The position numbers and the translations under genes are program-made. Positions 1 to 6,099 of a stretch of 6,414 bases of DNA are shown in pieces (the first letter of the stretch is position 1; each line of letters starts with the position of its first letter). A model generated the notes under the pieces. The model had not been told where the DNA came from and ran no database searches. It was given only the letters and a program-made list of their open reading frames with translations. The DNA comes from Chitinivibrionales bacterium (GTDB lineage Bacteria; Fibrobacterota; Chitinivibrionia; Chitinivibrionales; WJMI01), in contig WJJU01000339.1 of NCBI GenBank assembly GCA_014729595.1, positions 1 to 6,414 on the forward strand. The letters are read 5' to 3'.

Positions 1-500
1 CCGTATTCGCTTACATTCAAAGGGGGGGCTCCTCAGGCGGTGCAAGCGGCGACGGGTGTGACGTTTTCATGACCAGGCTCGAGAAGGATGGCGATTATGC
101 ACTCGAAGGTCCGGGTGCACGGGGTCGTCCCTATTTCAATTCCGCCTTTTCGTGTCTGACTCTGCGTGTATTTGAGGAGAACCATTGTTCCGAGGCAACG
201 GAGACGGCTGATTGGGACCTCGGGCTTGCCCAGTCCGTGGAATTTGCCGATAAGCTTGCCGCGCTGATATATCCTTTGGAGGATTTCTTAGAGAACGGAG
301 ACCGCGAAAAAATTCTGGTGTTCGAGAGGCGTAAGCGCGAACTCGCGGGACTCGAAGGAATCGCCGCATTCTGGTCGGCGCTGCTGAATATTCGTCTCAA
401 CAGCATTCCTCTAGTCAACGTGCAGGCCGGCGTGGCGGCAAGTGCCGATGCATGTCGGCGAATGCAAGAAATGATTTTAAGGGGGACAGCGGAAGCTTAA
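1..500 (+). CDS. C-terminal part of an unrecognised protein (runs in from the left edge)
   Basis: The reading frame is open from base 3 through the TAA at 498-500, about 165 codons, so the gene most likely starts before the window. The ATG at 69 lies within the frame but has no Shine-Dalgarno sequence in front of it, so I do not take it as the start. The visible N-terminal part is glycine- and serine-rich (AYIQRGGSSGGASGDG), followed by a mixed alpha/beta-looking sequence containing PYFNSAFSCLTLRVFEEN and then a largely helical, charged C-terminal half. There is no signal peptide, no membrane segment and no motif I can tie to a family. Seven G residues in a row (22-28) fall near the left edge and could hide an indel. 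The gene converges with the phosphatase gene and overlaps its stop by 4 bp. I am fairly sure it is coding, from its length and composition, but do not know its function. Confidence 0.6.
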   Translation, partial: VFAYIQRGGSSGGASGDGCDVFMTRLEKDGDYALEGPGARGRPYFNSAFSCLTLRVFEENHCSEATETADWDLGLAQSVEFADKLAALIYPLEDFLENGDREKILVFERRKRELAGLEGIAAFWSALLNIRLNSIPLVNVQAGVAASADACRRMQEMILRGTAEA

Positions 501-1309
501 TGGTGCTTTGCCGAGTCGCTGGTGAGTACTTTGAGCAGGTCCTCGTGAATAGTTCCGTTAGAGAAGAGTGCCGCCGAGCCGTCAAGTTCGAACGGGGCTC
601 CGTCCAAGCGGGATGCTTTCCCACCCGCCTCGGTCACCAGAAGCGAGGCCGCCGCAACATCCCAGGGATGGTAGCTATTCATTAAATATGCCTCGATCCG
701 ACCCGAGGCAACCATTGCCGATTCGGCAACCGCCGCTCCAAAGCATTTGATACGTTTTATGCGAGGGGCCACCCGCCCGAACATTACTAGATTTAATCGA
801 TTGATGCTGTTTTGTTGTTCTTCATCGGCGCCTACGTTAAAATCTCCCGACGCCATGACCACATCGTCGAGTGAAGGGGTTGCGCTGACATTGATCGGGT
901 TTCCGTTAAGAAATGCACCTTCGCCACGTACCGCGGTGTAGGTTTCATCCAAGGCCGGAAGCCTGATCGCACCGACTTCCATTCTACCGCGCCAAGCTAC
1001 CCCAACCGAGACGCCCCAAACGGGGATACCTCGCGAGTAATTGACGGTGCCGTCAATGGGATCAATATACCAGGTTATGTCGCTTCCGGTGCGGCGTGAA
1101 GGGCTTTCTTCGGTAACCGTGCTGTGGTCGGGGAAAAGACGCATAATGCTTTCGGTGATCATTCGCTCGCAGGCCTCATCGGCCTCGGTGACAACATCTT
1201 TGAGTCCCTTTTCGCGGACTCTTGAGACACCGTTTTGCATGTCAAGAGCCAGTGTCCCGGCACTGACCGCCAATTCGGTAGCTACGTCAGCCAAAGTTGC
1301 TCGATCCAT
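497..1309 (-). CDS. Inositol monophosphatase family protein
   Basis: This is a 270-residue protein, the usual length for the family, which are Mg2+-dependent cytoplasmic phosphatases that remove phosphate from inositol monophosphate or related sugar and nucleotide phosphates. The family motifs appear in order: GLKDVVTEAD (residues 35-44), the glutamate pair in TVTEES (E67/E68), the metal-binding DPIDGT (83-88, in WYIDPIDGTVNYSRGIP) and the C-terminal WDVAAASLLVTEAGG (216-230) with metal-ligand D217. All expected catalytic residues are therefore present. The ATG at 1309 is supported by GGAGA at 1316-1320, six bases upstream. There is no signal peptide. The stop overlaps that of the convergent plus-strand gene. 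The family is clear. The substrate (inositol-1-phosphate, fructose-1,6-bisphosphate, histidinol phosphate or PAP) cannot be read from these motifs, so I give no gene symbol. Confidence 0.95.
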   Translation of the reverse strand: MDRATLADVATELAVSAGTLALDMQNGVSRVREKGLKDVVTEADEACERMITESIMRLFPDHSTVTEESPSRRTGSDITWYIDPIDGTVNYSRGIPVWGVSVGVAWRGRMEVGAIRLPALDETYTAVRGEGAFLNGNPINVSATPSLDDVVMASGDFNVGADEEQQNSINRLNLVMFGRVAPRIKRIKCFGAAVAESAMVASGRIEAYLMNSYHPWDVAAASLLVTEAGGKASRLDGAPFELDGSAALFSNGTIHEDLLKVLTSDSAKHH

Positions 1310-1586
1310 GGGTGTTCTCCATTGTTCTATATACTTATTGAAGCTACGGCCTGAAATTCGGGTATCCCCGCCTATTCATAAGGAGAATTCGGTTAAGTCA
1401 CTGAATTACCAAGCGCTCCGACGAAAGCCCCGATTTGCCCAAAATGAGTGATCCCTTCCCAAAACATCACTTCGTCCGCGTAAAGCTAGACCATTGTCGA
1501 TACCTCAAGTGCTTGGCCTTATATCGTCTCAAGCGTCGTAGAGCAAAATAAATTCGGCGGAGCAGACCACTCAGAGTAGATTTCTA
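1310..1586. other. Intergenic region between permease stop and phosphatase start
   Basis: This 277-bp stretch carries the upstream region of the phosphatase gene and the downstream region of the permease gene, both read on the minus strand. I see no convincing small gene. It contains one modest inverted repeat (1447-1471) and a TATATA (1328-1333) that is too close to the phosphatase ribosome binding site to be its -10 box. No strong terminator with a T-run is visible, so read-through from permease to phosphatase is possible. Confidence 0.5.
1447..1471. repeat. Inverted repeat AGTGAT-N13-ATCACT
   Basis: Six-base perfect arms at 1447-1452 and 1466-1471 flank a 13-base centre. On the minus strand the structure is followed by only four T residues (CATTTTG), which is weak for an intrinsic terminator of the permease transcript. 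It could equally be a protein-binding site or chance. Confidence 0.25.
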
Positions 1587-3413
1587 TCATCGTTTCCGGG
1601 AACTGAGCAGCACCAAGTCCCTGAGATCCGCTTCATTTTTCGCAGAAAACCAGCGGAGTTCGAACTCTTCGTTTTGAACTACCTGAGCAATAGCCGCCAG
1701 AGCCCGCAGATGGAGGTTTCGCTTATCGCGTGTTCCCAGTAGAACAAAAATCGCTTTCACGGAAGTGTGCTCGTGTGAAAAGCGGACGCCGTTGCGGGCT
1801 CTGATCAACAGCACCATAAAGCGTCCGTTTCCCTCGAGCACGATATGTGGAATGGCTACAAATCCACTTAGCGCCGTGCTGCTCTCTTCTTCCCGCTCTC
1901 TTAGAAGTTGCACGAGTTCGTTTGCTCCGATGGCCGGTGAAGCGGTATGGATACGGTCGGCGAGCATGTGAAGAAACGGATCGAGATCCATGTGCTCTTC
2001 GATATCCAATACAACCGATGTTTCTACAACTTCGTCGAATTCATCCTTAACTATCCGGTCACGATCAAGAATGATGGTTCTCAATTCTTCCGCCAAGTCC
2101 CGTGTTCCCAATTTCCGGTTCGTGATTCGCTCAACCAGATGCACAAGAGCAGGAGCGGCCATTCCCCGACGCCCTCTCCGCAAAAAATAGAGAATAGTAC
2201 CTACCGAAACGAACAGCAGGCTCAAGAGTACCGGGCGTATACCCATATCGATGATGAGCAGACTGAAAATAATCGTGCCGCCGATCTGCAGCCACGGGTA
2301 GAGCGGTGCTCTGAACGAAGGAAGATAGTTCGCTACTCTGCTCTCACGCATGACTATGACCGACAGGTGCGCAAAGATGTTTGTCAGCAATATGACCGTT
2401 GATGCCGCTTTGACGAGCACTTCGAGGTTAAGAAGAACCGAAACGGCAATCAGCAAACCGGTTGCGATGATGGCGGGGTAGGGCGTACGACGTTTAATGC
2501 TCTCTCGGGCAAGCATGCGTGGCATCATTCCATCATTTGCCAAAGCAATAGGATATCGCGAGGCGGTGAGGATGCCGCCGTTTGCCGTTGTGATGAAGGC
2601 AAACAATGAAGCGATCACTATCGCGATGTGCAAAGCAGGGCCGCCGGCGTACCGGGCGGCTTCCGCAACAGGCGCCAGGGAGGTCGTGAGTTCTTGCGCG
2701 GGCACAAGCCCTACCACCACAAAGGTCACGAGCGAGTAGAGAATAGTCACCGCGACGGTTGAACATATCAAGCCCAAAGGAATATTCCGCGCCGGCTCTC
2801 GAACTTCACCGGCAATGCTTGCCGTCGTCAGTACCCCGCCAAACGATACAAATACGAATCCCGCGGTTGATAGGAGGGCGTTATAGCCTTGGGCAAGAAA
2901 TGGTTCATACCTGGCCAGTCTGATTTCCTGTATTCCAACTAGCGCAAAAAGACCTAAAATTGCGAAAAGCGCGGCGACAAGTACGTTTTGTATACGCGTC
3001 GCTTCGCGAACGCCTAAGAGATTGAGGACGGTGAAGAATACTGTAAGAATCACAGCGATGGGAGCAAGGGCCGTACCGAAGGCCAACCAAGCGAGTTCCG
3101 CCAATCCGATGATGGCGAAAGCGCTCTTGAGCGACAGCGCAAACCAACTCAACAGGCCCGAAACGGTGCCGAACATCTTCCCGAAAGTGCGCGAAACGTA
3201 GAAGTAATCGCCGCCTGCTTTCGGCATGGCCGTGACAAGCTCGGATAAACTAAAGACGGTGCTCAGAGCGACGGCGCCCGCAATAAAGTAGGACAGGAAA
3301 ACAACCGGGCCGGCCTTGGCAAACGCCAAGCCCGGGAGAACGAAAAGCCCCGAGCTAATCATCGCTCCCGCGGAAATGCTGAATATGCCCCAAAAACCCA
3401 CTTGCTTGATCAT
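1587..3413 (-). CDS. APC-family amino acid permease fused to a C-terminal PTS EIIA (type 2) domain
   Basis: Counting from the ATG at 3413, this is a 608-residue protein. Residues 5-412 form 12 hydrophobic segments of an amino acid/polyamine/organocation permease. TM1 carries the glycine-rich SAGAMISSGLFVLPG, and the end of TM6 has AGEVREPARNIP, typical of the family. A basic linker (RRGRRG, about 412-417) follows, then a charged helical stretch. Residues about 466-604 match PTS EIIA domains: REREEESST, then the AIPH motif with the phospho-acceptor H523, and a second conserved histidine (H568) in LHLRALAAIA. Family knowledge says the permease half imports amino acids or similar compounds. I infer that the EIIA half gates transport by phosphorylation. 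No EIIB or EIIC lies nearby. A GTG at 3416 is also in frame, but GAGAG spacing favours the ATG. The substrate is unknown. Confidence 0.93.
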   Translation of the reverse strand: MIKQVGFWGIFSISAGAMISSGLFVLPGLAFAKAGPVVFLSYFIAGAVALSTVFSLSELVTAMPKAGGDYFYVSRTFGKMFGTVSGLLSWFALSLKSAFAIIGLAELAWLAFGTALAPIAVILTVFFTVLNLLGVREATRIQNVLVAALFAILGLFALVGIQEIRLARYEPFLAQGYNALLSTAGFVFVSFGGVLTTASIAGEVREPARNIPLGLICSTVAVTILYSLVTFVVVGLVPAQELTTSLAPVAEAARYAGGPALHIAIVIASLFAFITTANGGILTASRYPIALANDGMMPRMLARESIKRRTPYPAIIATGLLIAVSVLLNLEVLVKAASTVILLTNIFAHLSVIVMRESRVANYLPSFRAPLYPWLQIGGTIIFSLLIIDMGIRPVLLSLLFVSVGTILYFLRRGRRGMAAPALVHLVERITNRKLGTRDLAEELRTIILDRDRIVKDEFDEVVETSVVLDIEEHMDLDPFLHMLADRIHTASPAIGANELVQLLREREEESSTALSGFVAIPHIVLEGNGRFMVLLIRARNGVRFSHEHTSVKAIFVLLGTRDKRNLHLRALAAIAQVVQNEEFELRWFSAKNEADLRDLVLLSSRKR

Positions 3414-3419
3414 CACCGG

Positions 3420-3425
3420 CTCTCT
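3420..3425 (-). promoter_or_regulatory. Ribosome binding site AGAGAG of the permease gene
   Basis: The minus strand reads AGAGAGCCGGTGATG. The purine run ends six bases before ATG 3413 but only three before GTG 3416, so the ATG is the better start. The site is weak, without a full GGAG, and lies just downstream of an A/T-rich run. Confidence 0.5.
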
Positions 3426-3525
3426 ATTTTTTTTAAATACTTGATTGCATGAACTTTACTTAAGAAAATGCCTGCAACTTCGACACGGTGCATACCACTC
3501 TTCGCCCGGAACGGAATATGAACCC

Positions 3526-3553
3526 ATGCCCGGCACTACTATTTCGCTTCTCG
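3526..3553. repeat. Dispersed repeat, copy 1 (intergenic, before the permease gene)
   Basis: Two 11-base blocks, ATGCCCGGCAC (3526-3536) and TTCGCTTCTCG (3543-3553), are separated by six bases. The same two blocks occur with a five-base spacer at 4026-4052, and the second block again at 4706-4716. A weaker resemblance extends leftwards (GAACGGAATATG here, GAAGGGATATG in copy 2). Here the repeat is bounded by GCCCG (3528-3532) and CGGGC (3552-3556), which could pair. It lies about 110 bases before the permease start. Function unknown. Confidence 0.55.
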
Positions 3554-3570
3554 GGCTAGCGTAGCGGTGC

Positions 3571-3620
3571 AAAAACGAAACCGCGCTTAAGTATCGTTCA
3601 GGGAAGATACTATTCCGCGG
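3571..3620 (-). terminator. Probable intrinsic terminator after the Cache-like gene
   Basis: On the minus strand an imperfect palindrome (3620-3581) has an outer stem CCGCG/CGCGG, a 4x4 internal loop, an inner stem AGTATC/GATACT and a 10-base loop. It is followed at once by TTTCGTTTTT (3580-3571). It sits about 107 bases past the TGA of the Cache-like gene and before the permease gene, the right place and strand to end the upstream transcript. The interrupted stem and broken T-tract make it less than ideal. Confidence 0.55.
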
Positions 3621-3637
3621 TCCGGGCGACTAAGATA

Positions 3638-3661
3638 CCGGGTCTGTTTCTGAGACTCCGG
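3638..3661. repeat. Hairpin CCGGGTCT / AGAC-T-CCGG
   Basis: The arms at 3638-3645 and 3653-3661 pair over eight bases with a single bulged base, around a seven-base loop. There is no T-run on either side, so it is not an intrinsic terminator. It lies in the 3' untranslated region of the Cache-like gene, upstream of the probable terminator, and might stabilise that transcript's end. Confidence 0.3.
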
Positions 3662-3727
3662 CACAAGGTGTGTAAAGATGAAATGGAGCGTTTGCGGTAC
3701 GAGCAGGTACCTCAAAATAAAACAATT

Positions 3728-4660
3728 TCAGCTAAACAAGTTTTCTTTTTTCTCGACTTTTTTGTGACGTCGCCAATCCCCGAACCAAGCGAAAAGGCGC
3801 CAGATCAAGATCAGTAGTAACGCCAGGGCGACAATCATGAGTCCAAAGACGATTTTGTCTATGAGGGTAAGCTTAGCGAATGAGAAACGGTTTTGGGCAT
3901 GATTCGCGCCGCGGCCGGTTGAGAGAGCTTGTGTATGCTCCTTCGAATGAGCCGGGAGTACGACGGTATCGGCCCGAGGCGGAGGGGGAGGCTTGGGTTG
4001 CTCGTGGCGAAGGGATATGCGGGAAATGCCCGGCACACTGATTCGCTTCTCGATGGAATCTTCAACCTCGCGCCATTTGTGATCATAGAGGCTTAGATTG
4101 CCCAGTCTTATTAAGAAAGGCTCAGTTATCGATGCTGTAAAGTTGTGGATGCAATCCCATAAATCGATCTTGGTGGCTACGGCACCCACAAATCGCTGAC
4201 CATGGCTGGTTGCCTTGAGCACCGGCCTTCCCCAAAAAAGATAGTAGCGGCCGTTATCGCCTTTGAGTAGGCCATAATAGGGGCGTTTTTTGCTTTTTAC
4301 GTAGATGTGCCAGCGTTGGCCGCCGATTTTTCGATATGACCGTTCCGGACCGGCCCCTCGGACCACTTCGCTGATGACAACCCCTTTTGAATTGGTCCTG
4401 ATAAGCGCAAAAAAGCTTTGGTGGCGTTGAAGCGCATGAATAAAATATTCGTCTATTGCCCTGAGTCTGGTTCCGCGCACGGCGGGCGCACCGGCAACCG
4501 CTTCAAATTTGCCGTCCAAAGCCTCAAAATAGTTCTCAATCCGTTCCTTGAGCGTGTCCGGCACTTCCTGTGCAGCGCATGGTGCCGTCAGAATAAGAAG
4601 ATATAACGGTATGCCGCAAAGAAAACCTCCGGGTAAACCGGAATTGAAGGGTCTAGGCAT
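3728..4660 (-). CDS. Secreted single-pass membrane protein with a Cache-like sensor domain and no output domain
   Basis: From the ATG at 4660 the protein has 310 residues. An N-terminal signal peptide (hydrophobic core CGIPLYLLIL, likely cleavage near APCAAQ, about residue 31) exports the next 235 or so residues. Within them, about 60-175 resembles a Cache/PDC sensory fold: a long helix (LRAIDEYFIHALQRHQSFFA), then GVVISEV, GGQRWHIYVKSKKRPYYG, NGRYYLFWGRPV and FVGAVATKIDLWD. A proline run (222-228) and a Ser/His-rich linker lead to one membrane helix (about 269-292) and a short basic tail ending KKVEKKENLFS. No kinase, HAMP, methyl-accepting or GGDEF domain follows, so any signal must pass through a partner. 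The Cache assignment rests on pattern, not a search. An upstream ATG at 4675 is possible but less well placed. The gene stands alone between long spacers. Confidence 0.8.
   Translation of the reverse strand: MPRPFNSGLPGGFLCGIPLYLLILTAPCAAQEVPDTLKERIENYFEALDGKFEAVAGAPAVRGTRLRAIDEYFIHALQRHQSFFALIRTNSKGVVISEVVRGAGPERSYRKIGGQRWHIYVKSKKRPYYGLLKGDNGRYYLFWGRPVLKATSHGQRFVGAVATKIDLWDCIHNFTASITEPFLIRLGNLSLYDHKWREVEDSIEKRISVPGISRISLRHEQPKPPPPPRADTVVLPAHSKEHTQALSTGRGANHAQNRFSFAKLTLIDKIVFGLMIVALALLLILIWRLFAWFGDWRRHKKVEKKENLFS
4026..4052. repeat. Dispersed repeat, copy 2 (inside the Cache-like gene)
   Basis: The blocks ATGCCCGGCAC (4026-4036) and TTCGCTTCTCG (4042-4052) match copy 1 exactly, with a spacer shorter by one base. 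Read on the minus strand it encodes about residues 203-212 (EKRISVPGIS), just after the Cache-like domain, without breaking the frame. Confidence 0.5.
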
Positions 4661-4665
4661 TCTGG

Positions 4666-4671
4666 CTCTCC
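4666..4671 (-). promoter_or_regulatory. Ribosome binding site GGAGAG of the Cache-like gene
   Basis: The minus strand reads TGGAGAGCCAGAATG, placing GGAGAG five bases before the ATG at 4660. The upstream in-frame ATG at 4675 overlaps this region and has no purine-rich site before it. This decides the start at 4660 and gives a signal peptide of normal length. Confidence 0.65.
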
Positions 4672-4703
4672 ACATGAAACCGATACCGTCGCCGGACGAA
4701 GGA

Positions 4704-4716
4704 ATTTCGCTTCTCG
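4704..4716. repeat. Dispersed repeat, copy 3 (upstream of the Cache-like gene)
   Basis: ATTTCGCTTCTCG is identical over 13 bases to 3541-3553 of copy 1. The left block is only loosely conserved (GCCGGAC in place of CCCGGCAC). It lies about 44 bases before the ATG at 4660, a normal distance for a promoter or operator element on the minus strand. Confidence 0.4.
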
Positions 4717-4821
4717 CCCTTGATGTAATTCGACGGATGGATTTTCAAATTTTAGTGTCCGTTCGGCTATGGTAGACCGTGGGAAAGCAATCCGTGACTG
4801 CGTCGTTTCGCTTACGGAAAT

Positions 4822-4863
4822 AAAAAAACTCGTGGTTCCCCGCTCGAAAACGGCATTCCACGA
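4822..4863 (-). terminator. Probable intrinsic terminator for leftward transcription
   Basis: On the minus strand, TCGTGG (4863-4858) pairs with CCACGA (4835-4830). An inner CCG/CGG closes an eight-base loop beyond a 4x4 internal loop. The hairpin is followed by G and then seven T residues (4828-4822). It would end transcripts coming from the exported-protein gene about 420 bases after its stop, or any unannotated RNA in between, before the Cache-like gene begins. The stem is short. Confidence 0.5.
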
Positions 4864-5198
4864 CGCAGCCGTTGCTATATGTTTTGGCATAATAGTCCAG
4901 AAGGTGTACCCTCACCTCTTCCGGACAGCCATTAAATATACAATTAGTATCACCTCGTTCTGAACCCAATGGAGGAAATCTTAAATCTTAGAGTTCTTGA
5001 GATTGAGCCGTAATCCATCGGACGCCGGTATATTTCCTCTTACGAGTCGGACAATTTCTCGGGGAGGTAATACCTCAAGCTTTCTTATGTGCAACGACTT
5101 TCTTTGCTCTCCGTTTCGTTGCGAATCCCCGAAATGATGCCGTTTTATCCGCGTTCCCGTATTTTGCATGGTTTTTTTCAAAATGGGCATTGTCAAGG

Positions 5199-5216
5199 CA
5201 TATCGTCAGCGATATG
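5199..5216. repeat. Perfect inverted repeat CATATCG-TCAG-CGATATG
   Basis: Seven-base perfect arms enclose a four-base loop, 70 bases after the stop of the exported-protein gene. Neither strand has a T-run directly after it, so it does not look like a classical terminator. It could be an mRNA 3'-end hairpin or an operator-like site. Confidence 0.45.
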
Positions 5217-5285
5217 GTGAGGAGGAGTAACGAAGCGGATGCGCCGTCGCTGCCGGTCGGAATAGCAGTTCATTGTTTAGGGACT

Positions 5286-6065
5286 CTAAGGGAGTGGATG
5301 TGATCGTGGCTCGCCGAAAACATAAGGATATTTTCGGAACCATTCTTCGAGGTGTGCGTCAATGTCAAATGATGAAAGCTGAGACACGGTAAAATGACCG
5401 ATTATCTGAGCGTAGGCCGATTCGTCGTTTGCTCTATCGAGAGGAAAAACTTGGCCGGTTATAATGTCGTTCGGCAGCCCTTTGATGGTGATCCCGTCCA
5501 TGGTTCTGATTGCGTAGACACCGTTGCGACTTTGAAGCCGTTCAATGATATGCAGTTTGACGGAGCCCGTAGATTCAAAAGAATGCGCAAGATTCGAAAA
5601 ATGAGAAGAGGCGCGGTCGAGTGGGGTAAAGCCGGATTGGTCGAAGTGCAAAACTACAAGGCAAGTTAATGCCGGTATGCCCCCCAAAGCGTAGAGTGTC
5701 TCGTATGATGTTGGGCGGACGCCAAGCACGGTAAGATTGTTGCGGCGAAGTGCTGTAAAAAGAAATTTGAGCTTATACGACGGAGAACGATCGTCAATGT
5801 TTCGGTTACTCTTGGCACAATTCGGTAATCGAGACACGGTTGCCGTTGAACCGCCGGAATGATCGAAAGCGGATAGAAAACATTCAATACGGCAATGTGC
5901 GGAATCGACCATGAAGGGGCCGGAGCAGGATTCCCTCGTCGGCGCATGTAACACTGTGGTGGAAATGGTCGCCGTCGAGGGAGCACAGCAAAGGAAAAGG
6001 GGCAAAAAACCGGTAATGAGGGCGCCGCCCCACACCGGCCAAAGCCGGGAGGAGAAGATCGGCAC
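5286..6065 (-). CDS. Unrecognised exported protein
   Basis: The frame is open from an ATG at 6140 to the TAG at 5286-5288 (284 codons). I prefer the GTG at 6065 (259 residues). It puts a hydrophobic signal-peptide core (GGALITGFLPLFLCCA, about residues 13-28) at a normal distance from the N-terminus and avoids a 41-bp overlap with the M16 gene. The ATG at 6140 has a weak GGAA five bases upstream, whereas the GTG has none, so the start is unsettled. The tandem cysteines near APST do not fit a standard lipobox. The rest looks like a mixed-fold periplasmic or surface protein, with a convincing C-terminal half (GLPNDIITGQVFPLDRANDE, then SSFDIDAHLEEWFRKYPYVF). I recognise no domain. It follows the M16 peptidase on the same strand at short distance, so it is probably co-transcribed and may act in the same compartment. 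Confidence 0.55.
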   Translation of the reverse strand: MPIFSSRLWPVWGGALITGFLPLFLCCAPSTATISTTVLHAPTRESCSGPFMVDSAHCRIECFLSAFDHSGGSTATVSRLPNCAKSNRNIDDRSPSYKLKFLFTALRRNNLTVLGVRPTSYETLYALGGIPALTCLVVLHFDQSGFTPLDRASSHFSNLAHSFESTGSVKLHIIERLQSRNGVYAIRTMDGITIKGLPNDIITGQVFPLDRANDESAYAQIIGHFTVSQLSSFDIDAHLEEWFRKYPYVFGEPRSHPLP

Positions 6066-6099
6066 GCCAAACCAAGTTTTGCCGCGGACGAGGGCGGTA

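Larger units (their letters stand above)
4661..5285. other. Gene-poor region between the exported protein and the Cache-like gene
   Basis: These 625 bases hold no reading frame I would call a gene. The open frames of 64 to 100 codons lack ribosome binding sites, overlap one another on both strands, and resemble nothing I recognise. What it does hold is a third copy of the TTCGCTTCTCG motif, a probable minus-strand terminator (4822-4863), a perfect 7-bp hairpin (5199-5216), and whatever promoter serves the Cache-like gene. A small RNA or an unusual small protein cannot be excluded. Confidence 0.5.

Noticed and set aside
12..28. YIQRGG, reminiscent of the HIQRGG motif of 6-phosphofructokinase
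   Set aside because: The following residues do not match phosphofructokinase, and a six-residue resemblance alone is not evidence.
1041..1451. Plus-strand open frame of 136 codons opposite the phosphatase start
   Set aside because: It is antisense to the clear phosphatase gene, has a Ser/Thr/Arg-rich shadow composition and no ribosome binding site of note.
1947..2402. Plus-strand open frame of 151 codons inside the permease gene
   Set aside because: It is fully antisense to the EIIA/permease coding sequence, with low-complexity polar composition typical of a shadow frame.
3531..3549. Sigma-54-like promoter (GGCAC then TTCGC) within repeat copies 1 and 2
   Set aside because: The GG-to-GC distance is too long by one or two bases and the -12 element reads TTCGC, not TTGC. 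There is no plus-strand gene downstream.
4745..4969. Minus-strand frame of 74 codons with a TTG start in the gene-poor region
   Set aside because: The sequence before the start reads CCTCC, the opposite of a ribosome binding site. It contains the putative terminator and overlaps a plus-strand frame of similar length.
4981..5196. Minus-strand frame of 71 codons (TTG start, basic protein)
   Set aside because: No ribosome binding site before the TTG or the next ATG, and no recognisable domain. I keep it only as a possibility under the gene-poor region.
5191..5196. TTGACA on the minus strand as a -35 box
   Set aside because: No -10-like hexamer occurs at 16-18 bases, and no convincing gene follows.
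5221..5265. GGAGG followed by an eight-codon plus-strand frame (ATG at 5239)
   Set aside because: It looks like a leader peptide, but there is no plus-strand gene downstream for it to control.
5666..6070. Minus-strand frame of 134 codons overlapping the exported-protein gene
   Set aside because: It is in a different frame on the same strand, rich in Pro/Arg/Cys, and less protein-like than the longer frame that has the signal peptide and a coherent C-terminal half.
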